DNA of 64,000 nucleotides. Source: Bacillota bacterium. Lineage in GTDB: Bacteria > Bacillota > Clostridia > Christensenellales > CAG-138. A program made the position numbers and the translations under genes. The stretch is taken from NCBI GenBank assembly GCA_023390655.1, contig JAEWCL010000003.1:186001-250000 (forward strand). Reading direction: 5' to 3'. This document shows, piece by piece, positions 52,500 through 61,429 of the stretch (position 1 is the first letter of the stretch; each line of letters opens with the position of its first letter). The notes under the pieces were generated by a model, which was not told where the DNA came from, made no database searches, and saw only the letters and a program-made list of their open reading frames with translations.

Positions 52500-52875
52500 A
52501 TGTTTACTCAATTCGGTTCGGATCATATTTGCCTAAATTGTATGGCTGATCTGCAAAAGGAAGGGCCCTGTCCGCGCTGCGGGCTTGACGCTGCGGGATA
52601 CGAAGCCCCGCCGCACCAATTAAAGCCCGGTTCCATATTAAGCGGCAAGTATCTTGTCGGCCGGAGCTTAGGTGAGGGCGGCTTTGGCATCACCTATATC
52701 GGGTTTGACCTCAATCTGGAGCTTCGTGTTGCCATTAAGGAGTATTACCCCAACGGCTTTGTTACGCCCTTTGAGCTCGAAAAAACGCAAATGGATATTG
52801 GTTGCAATCGCTGCCTGTAGTGGGATACCTTTATTGGTTGTCTTATTGCTTGTCTTATATGAAGCTATGTTTTGA
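52500..52875 (+). pseudogene. Wrecked Ser/Thr kinase copy (internal deletion and frameshift)
   Basis: A 106-codon frame (52500-52820) begins with the zinc ribbon CLNCMADLQKEGPCPRCG and an intact N-lobe up to AIKEYYPNGFVT, nearly identical to 43806 and 50304. It then changes to unrelated residues and stops. In the +1 frame the sequence continues as SKKRKWILVAIAACSGIPLL... to a TGA at 52875, a basic stop-transfer and membrane helix. So the C-lobe was deleted and the two ends joined out of frame near 52760-52790. A truncated peptide might still be made. Confidence 0.8.
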
Positions 52876-52920
52876 CCAATCACGGTGGTGAAGCTATCAA
52901 ACAGAAAGGAGGGCGCAAGT

Positions 52921-54078
52921 ATGGCAAGTTTGCCGGATATTGAAAAACTCTGTATGAACTGCATGCATCCTAAGCCGGATGCCGCGTTGCCCTGCCCCCA
53001 TTGCGGCTGTCCCCCCGGGGAGTACGCCGCCTCATCAGATGGGCTTGCGCCGCGTACCATCCTGTTTGGCAGATATCTTTTGGGCCGGATGACCGGCAGG
53101 GGCAATACCGGTATTCTGTATGCCGCGTATGATCTCAAACGCTGCGAGCGCGTGACTATACGGGAGTACTTTCCCAAAGCGTGCGCAAAAAGGGAATACA
53201 TCCGTCCCGGCATAAGCCGCGTTGTGCCTTTGAGTGAAGAGGCTGCTTTGCCATTTCAAAACGGGCTGGAGCAAAGTGCTGAAAAAGCGCAGCAGCTGAT
53301 GCGGTTGAAAGGGCTTTCCGGCCTGGTTGTTCCGAAAAAGTGCTTTTCTGAAAATGGGACGGCGTACGCCGTGCTCGAGGATATGCAGGGCGTTACGCTA
53401 CGGCGGCAGATGGAACATAACGGCGGCACTTACGCCGGTGCCGTTGCGTTGCTGCAGCCGCTTGTAGCCTCGCTTGCGCGGATGCATGGCGCGGGCGTTT
53501 TCCATGGGGAAATATCGGTAGGGCAGATGCTGCTTACACCCGAAGGAACGCTCAGGCTGCTTCCCCCCTGGGGTGCATCTTGGCCTGAAGGCAGCCAGTC
53601 CGGGCTGTTCAAGGGTATCGGCGGGAATGCCCGCTTCGCGCAGGATACCCGCGCAATGTGTGCGGCACTCTACACGCTGCTTTCGGGGAAGGAACCGCCG
53701 CCTCTTTCAGGATGTGGAAAGAGCAAGCATATCTCATCCCTGATCGATGCGGGCGTTTCCATCTCCCGGCAGAAGGAGCACGTCATCTGTAAGGGGCTTT
53801 GCGGCGGGTACCGGGATGTGCAGGAGTTGCATTGGGCGCTCTATGGCGCCGCGTCTCCTGCGGCGGGCATTGTGCGTGGGCGGGACAACAACGCTACAAT
53901 CAGCTTGGAAAAAGCGGTAAGGACCATTTCCAGTACGGGCGGCGGCAAAAAAAAGGTGCAGCCCGCTCCAAGTACGCGTCATGGTTCTCCTTTTCAGGTG
54001 GCCTACGCGGCATTTAGCGCTGTCTGTGCACGCATCAAAGCCCTTTTCAGAGGCACGCACAAACAAAAGCCCCGGTAA
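52921..54078 (+). CDS. Divergent pseudokinase with zinc ribbon
   Basis: 385 residues from the ATG at 52921 (AAGGAGGG). The zinc ribbon is CMNCMHPKPDAALPCPHCG. The kinase fold can be traced, but every catalytic motif is lost: the glycine loop is MTGRGNTG, the beta-3 Lys is R81 (VTIREYF), HRD is H195-G196-E197 and the DFG region reads LLPPWGA. Activation-loop and APE motifs are also gone. The last 80 residues are basic, without a membrane helix. It is more decayed than the pseudokinase at 46222, yet the frame is intact over 1.16 kb, which argues for a selected non-catalytic role. Confidence 0.8.
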   Translation: MASLPDIEKLCMNCMHPKPDAALPCPHCGCPPGEYAASSDGLAPRTILFGRYLLGRMTGRGNTGILYAAYDLKRCERVTIREYFPKACAKREYIRPGISRVVPLSEEAALPFQNGLEQSAEKAQQLMRLKGLSGLVVPKKCFSENGTAYAVLEDMQGVTLRRQMEHNGGTYAGAVALLQPLVASLARMHGAGVFHGEISVGQMLLTPEGTLRLLPPWGASWPEGSQSGLFKGIGGNARFAQDTRAMCAALYTLLSGKEPPPLSGCGKSKHISSLIDAGVSISRQKEHVICKGLCGGYRDVQELHWALYGAASPAAGIVRGRDNNATISLEKAVRTISSTGGGKKKVQPAPSTRHGSPFQVAYAAFSAVCARIKALFRGTHKQKPR

Positions 54079-54158
54079 AGCAGCTCCGATTGGAACGGGA
54101 TCATACACGGGGCGACGCCCGTGCAGGCATAAAAAATCATGCTTAGGAGGAAAACACC

Positions 54159-54734
54159 ATGCCAATGAAACAATGCGAGAAAGCCGGCCATTTTTACGAT
54201 TCCGCCATTCATCAGGAATGCCCCTACTGCAACAGCGAGTTCAACAACGCCACCCGTCCGCTGGATGCGGGGCTGACCATGCCGCCGCAGGACTATGCGG
54301 ATATTGACCGTACGCGTGCGGGCGGAATGCCTTCGCGCAAGCCTGACGAGGATGACGGGCGTACGCAGGTGGTCATCAAGAAAGAACTGGGGGTAGATCC
54401 CGTGGTCGGCTGGCTTGTCACCACCAACGGGGCGGAGAAAGGGCGCGATTACCGCATCCATGCCGACAACAACTTTGTCGGACGCCATGAAAAGAGCGAT
54501 ATCTGCATCCGTGGCGATGAAACCATCTCCCGCGAGAAGCACGCGGTGGTCAGCTACGATACGCGCGATAACAAATATTATCTCTCGCCCGGGGAAGGCA
54601 GGAGCATCATCCGCCACAACGATAAATCCATTTTCATGACTGTGGAGCTGCAGGCGTATGATACCGTGGAGATCGGCAGGACGCAGTTGGTATTTATACC
54701 ACTTTGCTCGGAAAGGTTCACATGGACAAAATGA
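54159..54734 (+). CDS. FHA-domain protein with short Cys motif
   Basis: 191 residues after TAGGAGG. The N-terminus CEKAGHFYDSAIHQECPYCN has a C/H...CxxC pattern that may bind zinc. A Thr-containing linker (DDGRTQVV) could be phosphorylated by the kinases, as in GarA/OdhI-like FHA proteins. The FHA domain (about 87-180) has NFVGRHEKSDICI and ISREKHAVVSY, the Arg and Ser-x-x-His that bind phosphothreonine. It is cytosolic and its end overlaps the next gene start. Confidence 0.88.
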   Translation: MPMKQCEKAGHFYDSAIHQECPYCNSEFNNATRPLDAGLTMPPQDYADIDRTRAGGMPSRKPDEDDGRTQVVIKKELGVDPVVGWLVTTNGAEKGRDYRIHADNNFVGRHEKSDICIRGDETISREKHAVVSYDTRDNKYYLSPGEGRSIIRHNDKSIFMTVELQAYDTVEIGRTQLVFIPLCSERFTWTK

Positions 54735-55708
54735 TCGCATCCGTAAGCATCATTGCCGCCGTGGGCGGCGGGGAGGCGCTGGGCGCCACGCCCTCCAGCA
54801 TTTTGGGCAAATCCCAGACGCCGCTTCTGATTGCCGCTGCCATTGTACTGGTAGCGGCGGCAGCGTTTGCCGCATACGCCCTGTCTCTGAAAAAGCGTGG
54901 TCTCTCACTTACTGGAAAAGGCGGTGGGGCGATGAATACCGAGAAGGGTTCCTGCACGGTTCGTATCGGGAATGCACACCATATCGGCGCAAGGGAAAGC
55001 CAGCAGGATGCCTTTATAATATCGGATATCGGCAATCAGGCGCTTTGCCGCAAAAAGGGCGTGTTCGCGGTGGTTGCGGATGGTATGGGCGGGTTAAGTA
55101 ACGGCGCTCTGGTGAGCACAACCGCCACAAAATCCTTGCTGGGTTCCTTCAACAGCAGCAATTTTCATGGCGATCCGGCCACGGAGCTTCTTTCCATGCT
55201 GGGCCGGGCCAATGATGAGGTCAATGCCGTATTGGGGCACGCCGGCCCGGGAAAGAGCGGCTCCACCGTGGTCGCTGCGCTCCTGCAGGACAGACGGCTT
55301 TACTGGTTTTCCGTTGGCGACAGCCGGATATCTCTTGTGCGGGGCGGCGCCATATTCCAACTTAACCGGGAACACACCTATGGATCGGAGCTGGATGAAA
55401 AGGCCGCGATGGGCGAGCTTTCGTTTGAAGCCGCAAAAAGCGACCCGCAGCGAAGCGCCGTCACAAGCTACCTGGGTATGGGGCGGCTGGAGAAGATAGA
55501 CCGCAACATTCGCCCGCTGCAGCTGCTAAAGGGCGACCGGCTGCTGCTGATGACAGACGGCGTGTTTGGTACGCTCACCGATGAAGAGATTCTCTCCGCC
55601 ATGGTGTTTGCACCGCACGAAAGTGCGCAGCGGCTCGGGCAGCTCATCCTTCATAAAAACAAACCCAAGCAGGATAACTTTACGGCAATCGTGCTCGAAT
55701 GCCTGTAG
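54722..55708 (+). CDS. Membrane-anchored PP2C-type protein phosphatase
   Basis: 328 residues from the ATG at 54722 (GGAAAGG upstream; an ATG at 54731 overlaps the FHA stop as ATGA and is an alternative). One membrane helix at about 38-60 precedes the phosphatase domain. ARESQQDAF, VVADGMGGLSNG, SVGDSRISL, LLMTDGVFG and QDNFTAIVL carry the metal-binding Asp residues and the PPM motifs. It should remove phosphate from Ser/Thr of the kinases or FHA partners at the inner face of the membrane. Confidence 0.92.
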   Translation: MDKMIASVSIIAAVGGGEALGATPSSILGKSQTPLLIAAAIVLVAAAAFAAYALSLKKRGLSLTGKGGGAMNTEKGSCTVRIGNAHHIGARESQQDAFIISDIGNQALCRKKGVFAVVADGMGGLSNGALVSTTATKSLLGSFNSSNFHGDPATELLSMLGRANDEVNAVLGHAGPGKSGSTVVAALLQDRRLYWFSVGDSRISLVRGGAIFQLNREHTYGSELDEKAAMGELSFEAAKSDPQRSAVTSYLGMGRLEKIDRNIRPLQLLKGDRLLLMTDGVFGTLTDEEILSAMVFAPHESAQRLGQLILHKNKPKQDNFTAIVLECL

Positions 55709-55721
55709 TGCGGAGGACAGA

Positions 55722-57038
55722 ATGAGGAAACGAAAGCGGATGTTACGGCATATCCTGGCTGCGGTGGCGGTATTGGCGGTGTGCCTGCCCGCGCTTACGG
55801 CGCAGGCTGCCAGCGCGGACGTGCGGAACGCGAGAAACGGTGTGGTACGCGTGCTCGCGCTCTTTGAGAACGCCGCTGGCACGGGTACGGGCTTTGCGGT
55901 GGGTAATCCGGGCGATGCCGCGCAGTTGTTTGTGACCAACCATCATGTGATAGCGTCTACCCCAAAAACGGGCGCGCTGCAAGCGGTTTTTATCGTCCTG
56001 GACAATGTCACCGAGAACGGCACGCTCATTAAGGTCGAGATCGTTGCGGATAGCGAACGGCCGGACCTTGCCGTGCTGCAGACGGTGGAGCCTATTTCAG
56101 AAAGGACCCCGCTGCCGCTGATGTCACACGAATATGTGGAGGCTGCGCAGGAAGCTTATGCGCTGGGGTTCCCCGCCGTCGCCGACAACATGGTACAGGA
56201 GGGTGAAACGCTGCCTTCCACAATTGAGGATATTACCATTACGAGCGGTATTATCAGCAAGGTGAACGCCGTCAGGTTGGATGCGGATTGTTTTCAGATT
56301 GACGTCAACATCAACCATGGAAACTCCGGCGGCCCATTGATCACCGAAGAGGGGTATGTTATAGGCGTCAACACATGGGGAGACGAAAATATCAATTACG
56401 CCATCCACATCGACTATATCATGGATTTTCTGAGTGAGAACGATATCGCGTATGCAAGCGCCGCAGGCTCCGGCGCACCGGTACAGACTGCGCCCGGGGG
56501 TGGCAATGCTCCGTCCGGCGGGACATCGGGGGCGCCTTCGGGCGGGAACGGAGGAACTGCCTACTCCGGCGGGAGCCAGTATCTCATCATAGGCGGTGTT
56601 GTGTTGGCGGTTGTCGTGGCGGTGGTACTGTTATCCCGGAAGAAGCAAGGCCAAAACGTTGCGCAAGCCGTCCAGCAGGCGGCTCCGTTTGCGCCCGCTT
56701 CTTCTCCTGCTTTTCAAATGCCGTTGGAGAGTGCAATAAAGCAGCTTGCCTGCACGCACGGCGTATTTGCAGGCCAGGTGTACCGGCTTTCAAGTTCGAT
56801 CGTATTGGGACGCGACCCCAAGCAATGCAACATCATCTTTCCTTCGCAAACGCCGGGTATCAGCGGCGTACATTGCGAAGTGCGGGTTTCAAATGGCGCC
56901 GTGACGCTGACTGACCGGGGGTCAAGCTACGGTACGTTTTATAACGGCGCAAAGCTCCAGCCAAATGAACCTGTTGCGCTGCGTGCGGGCGACTCCTTCT
57001 ATTTGGCTACGCCGCAAAACGAATTCAGATTGTCTTGA
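55722..57038 (+). CDS. Trypsin-like serine protease fused through a membrane helix to an FHA domain
   Basis: 438 residues from the ATG at 55722 (CGGAGGA). A signal sequence (basic start, then HILAAVAVLAVCLPALTAQA) is followed by a protease domain with the triad H75 (VTNHHVIA), D115 (RPDLAV) and S202 (GNSGGPL), of the HtrA/DegP clan without a PDZ domain. A Gly/Ser-rich linker and a membrane helix near 285-307 lead to a C-terminal FHA domain (about 340-438; VLGRDPKQCNIIF, ISGVHCEVRV). The layout places the protease outside and the phosphothreonine reader inside. Confidence 0.9.
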   Translation: MRKRKRMLRHILAAVAVLAVCLPALTAQAASADVRNARNGVVRVLALFENAAGTGTGFAVGNPGDAAQLFVTNHHVIASTPKTGALQAVFIVLDNVTENGTLIKVEIVADSERPDLAVLQTVEPISERTPLPLMSHEYVEAAQEAYALGFPAVADNMVQEGETLPSTIEDITITSGIISKVNAVRLDADCFQIDVNINHGNSGGPLITEEGYVIGVNTWGDENINYAIHIDYIMDFLSENDIAYASAAGSGAPVQTAPGGGNAPSGGTSGAPSGGNGGTAYSGGSQYLIIGGVVLAVVVAVVLLSRKKQGQNVAQAVQQAAPFAPASSPAFQMPLESAIKQLACTHGVFAGQVYRLSSSIVLGRDPKQCNIIFPSQTPGISGVHCEVRVSNGAVTLTDRGSSYGTFYNGAKLQPNEPVALRAGDSFYLATPQNEFRLS

Positions 57039-57047
57039 GAGGAGAAT

Positions 57048-58901
57048 ATGAACGCTGCAGAGATTGACCACATTTGCCTCAAATGCATGCAGCCCGGCCT
57101 TTCCGGCGGGGTATGCGGGCACTGCGGAACCAGAAGCGGCTTTCAACAGGAGCCGGCGTTTGCGCTTCCGGCGGGCAGCATTCTCCACGGCAGGTATTTG
57201 GTTGGCGCGGTGCTCGGGAACGGGGGCTTTGGCATTACCTATATCGGCTACGACCTCAAGGAAGACCGGCGCGTGGCCATCAAGGAGTTTTTGCCAACCG
57301 GCATGGCGAACCGTTATCCCGGCACGACGACGGTTTCCGTCTACCATACCTCGCAGGAATTTCAGTATGGACTTAAAAAGTTTCTCGAAGAAGCCCGCGT
57401 CATTTACAAGTACCGCACCCACGCAAACATCATCTCGGTTTCCGCGCTGTTTGAGGAAAACAACACCGCGTACTATGTCATGGAGTATTTGGAGGGCTGC
57501 GATCTCAAGCAATACCTCAACCAAAAAGGCGGCGTTCTCCCGTTTGAAGAGACGCTTCGGTTATTGCTGCCGGTGTTTGACGCGCTTACGGCAATCCATA
57601 AGGACGGGCTCATTCACCGCGATATCAGCCCGGACAACATCTACATCTGCTCCAACCGCCAGGTGAAGCTTCTCGATTTTGGGGCGGCGCGCGTGGCGCT
57701 GATGGAAAAGAGCAAAAGTCTTTCCGTCATACTAAAGCGCGGGTATGCGCCGGCGGAGCAGTATCAAACCAACGGCAATCAGGGCCCATGGACGGATGTA
57801 TATGCGTTGGGCGCGACATTTTACCGTTGTATAACCGGCAAGCTTCCGCCAGAGGCAACGGAACGGTTAATGACGGATACGCTCGTACCGCCCGGTCACC
57901 TTTTAAAGGATGTACCGCCTGCTGCAAACGAAGCGCTGCTGCGCGCGCTTGCGGTAAAAGCAGGCAACCGGCTCCAAAACGCGGCGCAGTTTAAGGCGGC
58001 GCTGACACAGCCGCAGCATTCGGCTGGCGGGGGGGGCATACAGCGGAACATTCCGATACCACAGACCGGCACAAATCCGAAATATGAAGCACGGGGAATG
58101 ATTATGAATACTAAAGTGTTGGGTAAACGGTTTCTAGCGTACCTCATCGATGCGTTGATTGTTGGCGTAGCCGGAATGATCATTTTTTATGTCCTGGACG
58201 TATCTTTGGGCGTATATGTCATGCTTACATACGCGGTCTGCGTCGGGTATGGCTCGGTCATGGAATATTCGCCAGGCCGCGCGACATTGGGAAAGCGCGC
58301 GCTTCATTTGCGCGTAGGCGACGCCTACGGCCAGCCTGTTCCAAACAACAAAATCCTCATTCGAAATCTCGTCAAGTATTCCCCTACGCTGGGCCTATTC
58401 ATCCCGGGCGGCGGGTATCTTCCGGCACTGGCAGCACTCGTCATATTCGGCTATGCGTTGTTTGACGCCAACCGGCAGGCGGTGCACGATAAGGCCGCGG
58501 GCACCTATGTTACCGAGGCGGTCCCAGGCTATGCGCCCGCGCAGCAGCCGTATGCGCAGCCGGCCCAGCCCGTACAGACGCCCGTCAGAAGGATCAGCCT
58601 TCAGGGGACAAAAGGCCATTACTTTGGCGTTGAATTCCCTGTAGGGGAAGCTGTCGTGCTGGGAAGGAACCCCAATGGCTGCGGCATCGTATTTCCTAAT
58701 GACGCGCCGGGCGTCAGCAGTATACACTGCGAGGTGCGCCTAGACAGGGCTTCCAATACCGTACAGCTTATAGACAGAAATTCTTCCTACGGAACATTTA
58801 TGAATGGGCGGAAACTTGTTCCCGGCCAGCCCGTGATCTTGCATAACGGCGATGTCTTCACCATTGGGGAGGACAATGCGTTTGCTGTTGTCATTCAATA
58901 G
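57048..58901 (+). CDS. Ser/Thr kinase with RDD membrane domain and C-terminal FHA
   Basis: 617 residues, 9 bases after the protease gene. Zinc ribbon C10/C13/C23/C26, then a kinase domain with LGNGGFGITY, K79, HRDISPDN (H190-D192) and LLDFGAA, apparently active. An RDD-type membrane domain (about 360-490; VLGKRFLAYLIDALIVG with Arg and Asp in the first helix) follows, then an FHA domain (about 520-612; VVLGRNPNGCGIVF, VSSIHCEVRL). Kinase and phosphothreonine reader in one chain suggest self-recruitment or substrate capture. This is the most diverged active kinase of the locus. Confidence 0.92.
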   Translation: MNAAEIDHICLKCMQPGLSGGVCGHCGTRSGFQQEPAFALPAGSILHGRYLVGAVLGNGGFGITYIGYDLKEDRRVAIKEFLPTGMANRYPGTTTVSVYHTSQEFQYGLKKFLEEARVIYKYRTHANIISVSALFEENNTAYYVMEYLEGCDLKQYLNQKGGVLPFEETLRLLLPVFDALTAIHKDGLIHRDISPDNIYICSNRQVKLLDFGAARVALMEKSKSLSVILKRGYAPAEQYQTNGNQGPWTDVYALGATFYRCITGKLPPEATERLMTDTLVPPGHLLKDVPPAANEALLRALAVKAGNRLQNAAQFKAALTQPQHSAGGGGIQRNIPIPQTGTNPKYEARGMIMNTKVLGKRFLAYLIDALIVGVAGMIIFYVLDVSLGVYVMLTYAVCVGYGSVMEYSPGRATLGKRALHLRVGDAYGQPVPNNKILIRNLVKYSPTLGLFIPGGGYLPALAALVIFGYALFDANRQAVHDKAAGTYVTEAVPGYAPAQQPYAQPAQPVQTPVRRISLQGTKGHYFGVEFPVGEAVVLGRNPNGCGIVFPNDAPGVSSIHCEVRLDRASNTVQLIDRNSSYGTFMNGRKLVPGQPVILHNGDVFTIGEDNAFAVVIQ

Positions 58902-58933
58902 AATTCTTTCGTAGGCTTGGTAAGGAGAACGCA

Positions 58934-59656
58934 ATGAACGTACGGATCGCATACTGTTCGAACCGCGGGGGAAGAAGCCACAACGAGGACAGCGTGCGGC
59001 TGTTCCAACTCGCAGACGCCGCGGCTGTGGTTGTTGCCGACGGTTTGGGCGGCCACGGAGGAGGGGATGTCGCTTCCGCGATTGCGGCGGATACGATGAT
59101 ACAGCTGTTTGCAAGCGAGCCCACTGCAACTGCGGAAAAATTGCGGGCAATGTTCGAAGAAGCAAACAGGCGCATTCTCCGGGAGCAAGACAACTTTCGC
59201 AAAATGAAGAGCACCTGCGTCACGCTGTTGCTCGCGGGGAAACACGCGGCATGGGGGTATACCGGAGATTCGCGCCTGTATCACTTTTATGAGGGCAACC
59301 TGGCGTTCCAGACAGCGGATCACAGCGTATCCTATCTTGCCTACCGCTCAGGGGAGATCCCGTATGCGGGCATCCGGTTCCACGAAGACCGGAACAAGGT
59401 GCTGCGCGCTTTGGGCAACGAGGAGGACATACGGCCCGAGATTGCGGGCGTCGAGCTAAAAAAGGGCTTCCACGCCTTCCTGCTGTGTACGGACGGGTTA
59501 TGGGAATATGTGCTGGAAACGGAAATGCAGGCGGACCTGTCTAAGGCCCAAACGCCTGAGGACTGGATTTCGTTTCTGGTCGCAAGGCTCAGTAAGCGCG
59601 TCAACGGCAAAAACGATAACTTTTCCGCTGCTGCGGTATTTGTTGCCATAGCATAG
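58934..59656 (+). CDS. Soluble PP2C-type protein phosphatase
   Basis: 240 residues after AAGGAGA. NRGGRSHNEDSVRLF, VVADGLGGHGGGDVAS, GYTGDSRLYHF, LLCTDGLWEYV and NDNFSAAAVFV contain the conserved Asp residues for two metal ions. No membrane helix: a cytosolic counterpart of the anchored phosphatase at 54722. It lies between the kinase-FHA and VWA-FHA genes and shares their transcription direction with short gaps (32 and 15 bases). Confidence 0.93.
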   Translation: MNVRIAYCSNRGGRSHNEDSVRLFQLADAAAVVVADGLGGHGGGDVASAIAADTMIQLFASEPTATAEKLRAMFEEANRRILREQDNFRKMKSTCVTLLLAGKHAAWGYTGDSRLYHFYEGNLAFQTADHSVSYLAYRSGEIPYAGIRFHEDRNKVLRALGNEEDIRPEIAGVELKKGFHAFLLCTDGLWEYVLETEMQADLSKAQTPEDWISFLVARLSKRVNGKNDNFSAAAVFVAIA

Positions 59657-59671
59657 ATGGGGGACATTCAT

Positions 59672-61246
59672 ATGAAAAAGTCGGTTTGCTGGTGCAGCAT
59701 CCTGCTGCTGCTTCTGATAGCGTCTCCGGCCCGGGCGGCGGAGCCGCTTGCTGTACACGCGGAAGACTATCTTGCGCAGCAAGGTACAGTGCGATTATAT
59801 TGGAACACGAATTTAGAGAGAGTTCCCACCGCATCGGAAATTGCGCTGCAGGTTGGGAACCAAACGCTGCCCATTGCCGGGATAGAGACGTTTGGGCAGA
59901 CCGGAGAAGGGGCGACGTACCTGTTTTTAATCGACATTTCCGGCTCCATCGGGGTAAAAAAGAGCAATGCCATCAAACAGACGCTGCTGTCCGTGATCAG
60001 CGGCATGGAAGATCAGGACAATGCGGGCATGCTCCTCGTGGGCGACGAGGTAGAGATACAGGCGCTCACGGCGGATAAGGCGGCGCTTGCGGCCCAAATT
60101 GAAGGCATTGCGAGCGGAACAAAGAGCACAAACCTGTATTTAGGCATTACAAAAGGGTTGGATCTGCTTGCTTCGGATGCCAAAAGCAACCCGAAAAAAT
60201 GCCTGATCGTACTTTCGGATGGCGAGGATTATGCCGTAAAGGGCATCACGCGTGAAGAGGTGGAGAAAAAAGTCTCCCTGCTTCGCATTCCTGTGTATAC
60301 GGTCGCCATGCTGGGAGAAAACCCGCAGGGAAGCTATGTGGAAAGCGCAAAGATACTGGGCAGCTTTGCGCGCCTTTCACCCGGAGGCATGGACCTTGTG
60401 CACGACCTCAAGGAAGAAACCTCCAAAGCTGCTGCACAGGACATCCGAAATTCCGTTTCTAGCAGCCTGGTGCTGACCGCTGATCTTACCGGCCTTGCGT
60501 TTGCCGGAAACGAGCAGTATCTGCAGCTGGAATTGAATGCGGGAACCGCGGGCAAAGCTTCCGATGGCTATAACATCGCGACAGGTACGCTGACCGCCGC
60601 GCAACTTACGCCCGCGCCCAGCGCCACGCCCGCCCCCACGCCGGTTGCTACGCCGGACGCCACGGCCACGCCCGTTCCAACGGCGACCCCTGCGCCTGCT
60701 GCTGCGCCCACTTTTCTGGGACTGCCCGTGCTGTGGGCGGCTATTGGCGGCGGTGCACTGGTTCTCATACTTGCGGTGCTTTTGATCCTCTTGGGGAAAC
60801 GGCGCAAAAAAACGCTGCATAGCCTCGCCGGGTTCCCAGAACCACAGGACGATACCATGCAGTTTTCAGACCTTGACCGAAATGCTGCCGCTCCGTTTGG
60901 GGATACCATCCCCCTGCAGCAGATGGATACCATCTCTTTGCGTTTTACGAGGGTCGGGCCCAATGAAGGGCAGGTTTATCATGCAACGCTTGGCAACCCG
61001 GTTGTAATCGGACGCAAGGCCGATTTGGCGACGCTTGCGTTCCCGGAAGACGATCTGCTTTCCGGCAGGCATTGCGAGATTATCCGGCGCGACTCCGGCC
61101 TGTTTATCAACGACCTCGGCTCAACGAACAAGACCTATGTGAACGGGGTCATGATCGTGGGCTACCACAAGCTGGAGCAGGACGACGTGATTTATATCGG
61201 TTCCATGGAGCTGCGCATCAGCTGGGATGCGAACAGCGGGTTGTGA
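59672..61246 (+). CDS. VWA-domain membrane protein with cytoplasmic FHA domain
   Basis: 524 residues from the ATG at 59672. A signal peptide ends near SPARAAE. The von Willebrand A domain (about 80-265) has the MIDAS start FLIDISGSIG (D88-x-S-G-S) and LIVLSDGEDY, so it can bind a metal and a ligand outside the cell. A Pro/Thr/Ala-rich linker and membrane helix (about 350-377) lead to a C-terminal FHA domain (about 425-520; VVIGRKADLATLAF, SGRHCEII, STNKTYVNG). The topology repeats that of the protease-FHA protein. Last gene of the locus. Confidence 0.92.
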   Translation: MKKSVCWCSILLLLLIASPARAAEPLAVHAEDYLAQQGTVRLYWNTNLERVPTASEIALQVGNQTLPIAGIETFGQTGEGATYLFLIDISGSIGVKKSNAIKQTLLSVISGMEDQDNAGMLLVGDEVEIQALTADKAALAAQIEGIASGTKSTNLYLGITKGLDLLASDAKSNPKKCLIVLSDGEDYAVKGITREEVEKKVSLLRIPVYTVAMLGENPQGSYVESAKILGSFARLSPGGMDLVHDLKEETSKAAAQDIRNSVSSSLVLTADLTGLAFAGNEQYLQLELNAGTAGKASDGYNIATGTLTAAQLTPAPSATPAPTPVATPDATATPVPTATPAPAAAPTFLGLPVLWAAIGGGALVLILAVLLILLGKRRKKTLHSLAGFPEPQDDTMQFSDLDRNAAAPFGDTIPLQQMDTISLRFTRVGPNEGQVYHATLGNPVVIGRKADLATLAFPEDDLLSGRHCEIIRRDSGLFINDLGSTNKTYVNGVMIVGYHKLEQDDVIYIGSMELRISWDANSGL

Positions 61247-61332
61247 TGAGCGGACTTTCGGATGGTATCGGTACGTTACTTGCTTAACGGTATGCTCGGG
61301 ACAAGACGCTTAATGCGGATCATATGGATCAA

Positions 61333-61364
61333 AAAGGGGCTTGCCGGTACCGGCAAGCCTCTTT
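61333..61364 (+). terminator. Terminator at the end of the kinase locus
   Basis: A near-perfect palindrome centred on GGTACC (GCTTGCCGGTACCGGCAAGC core, one G:U pair) extends 16 pairs and ends in CTCTTT. It also faces the convergent operon ending at 61430. Confidence 0.8.
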
Positions 61365-61429
61365 GAAGGATATCCGTTTAATTGCGCAGTAGCGGCAAAA
61401 CAAGTCCCAAGCCCCGTCAGAAAGCCTTG

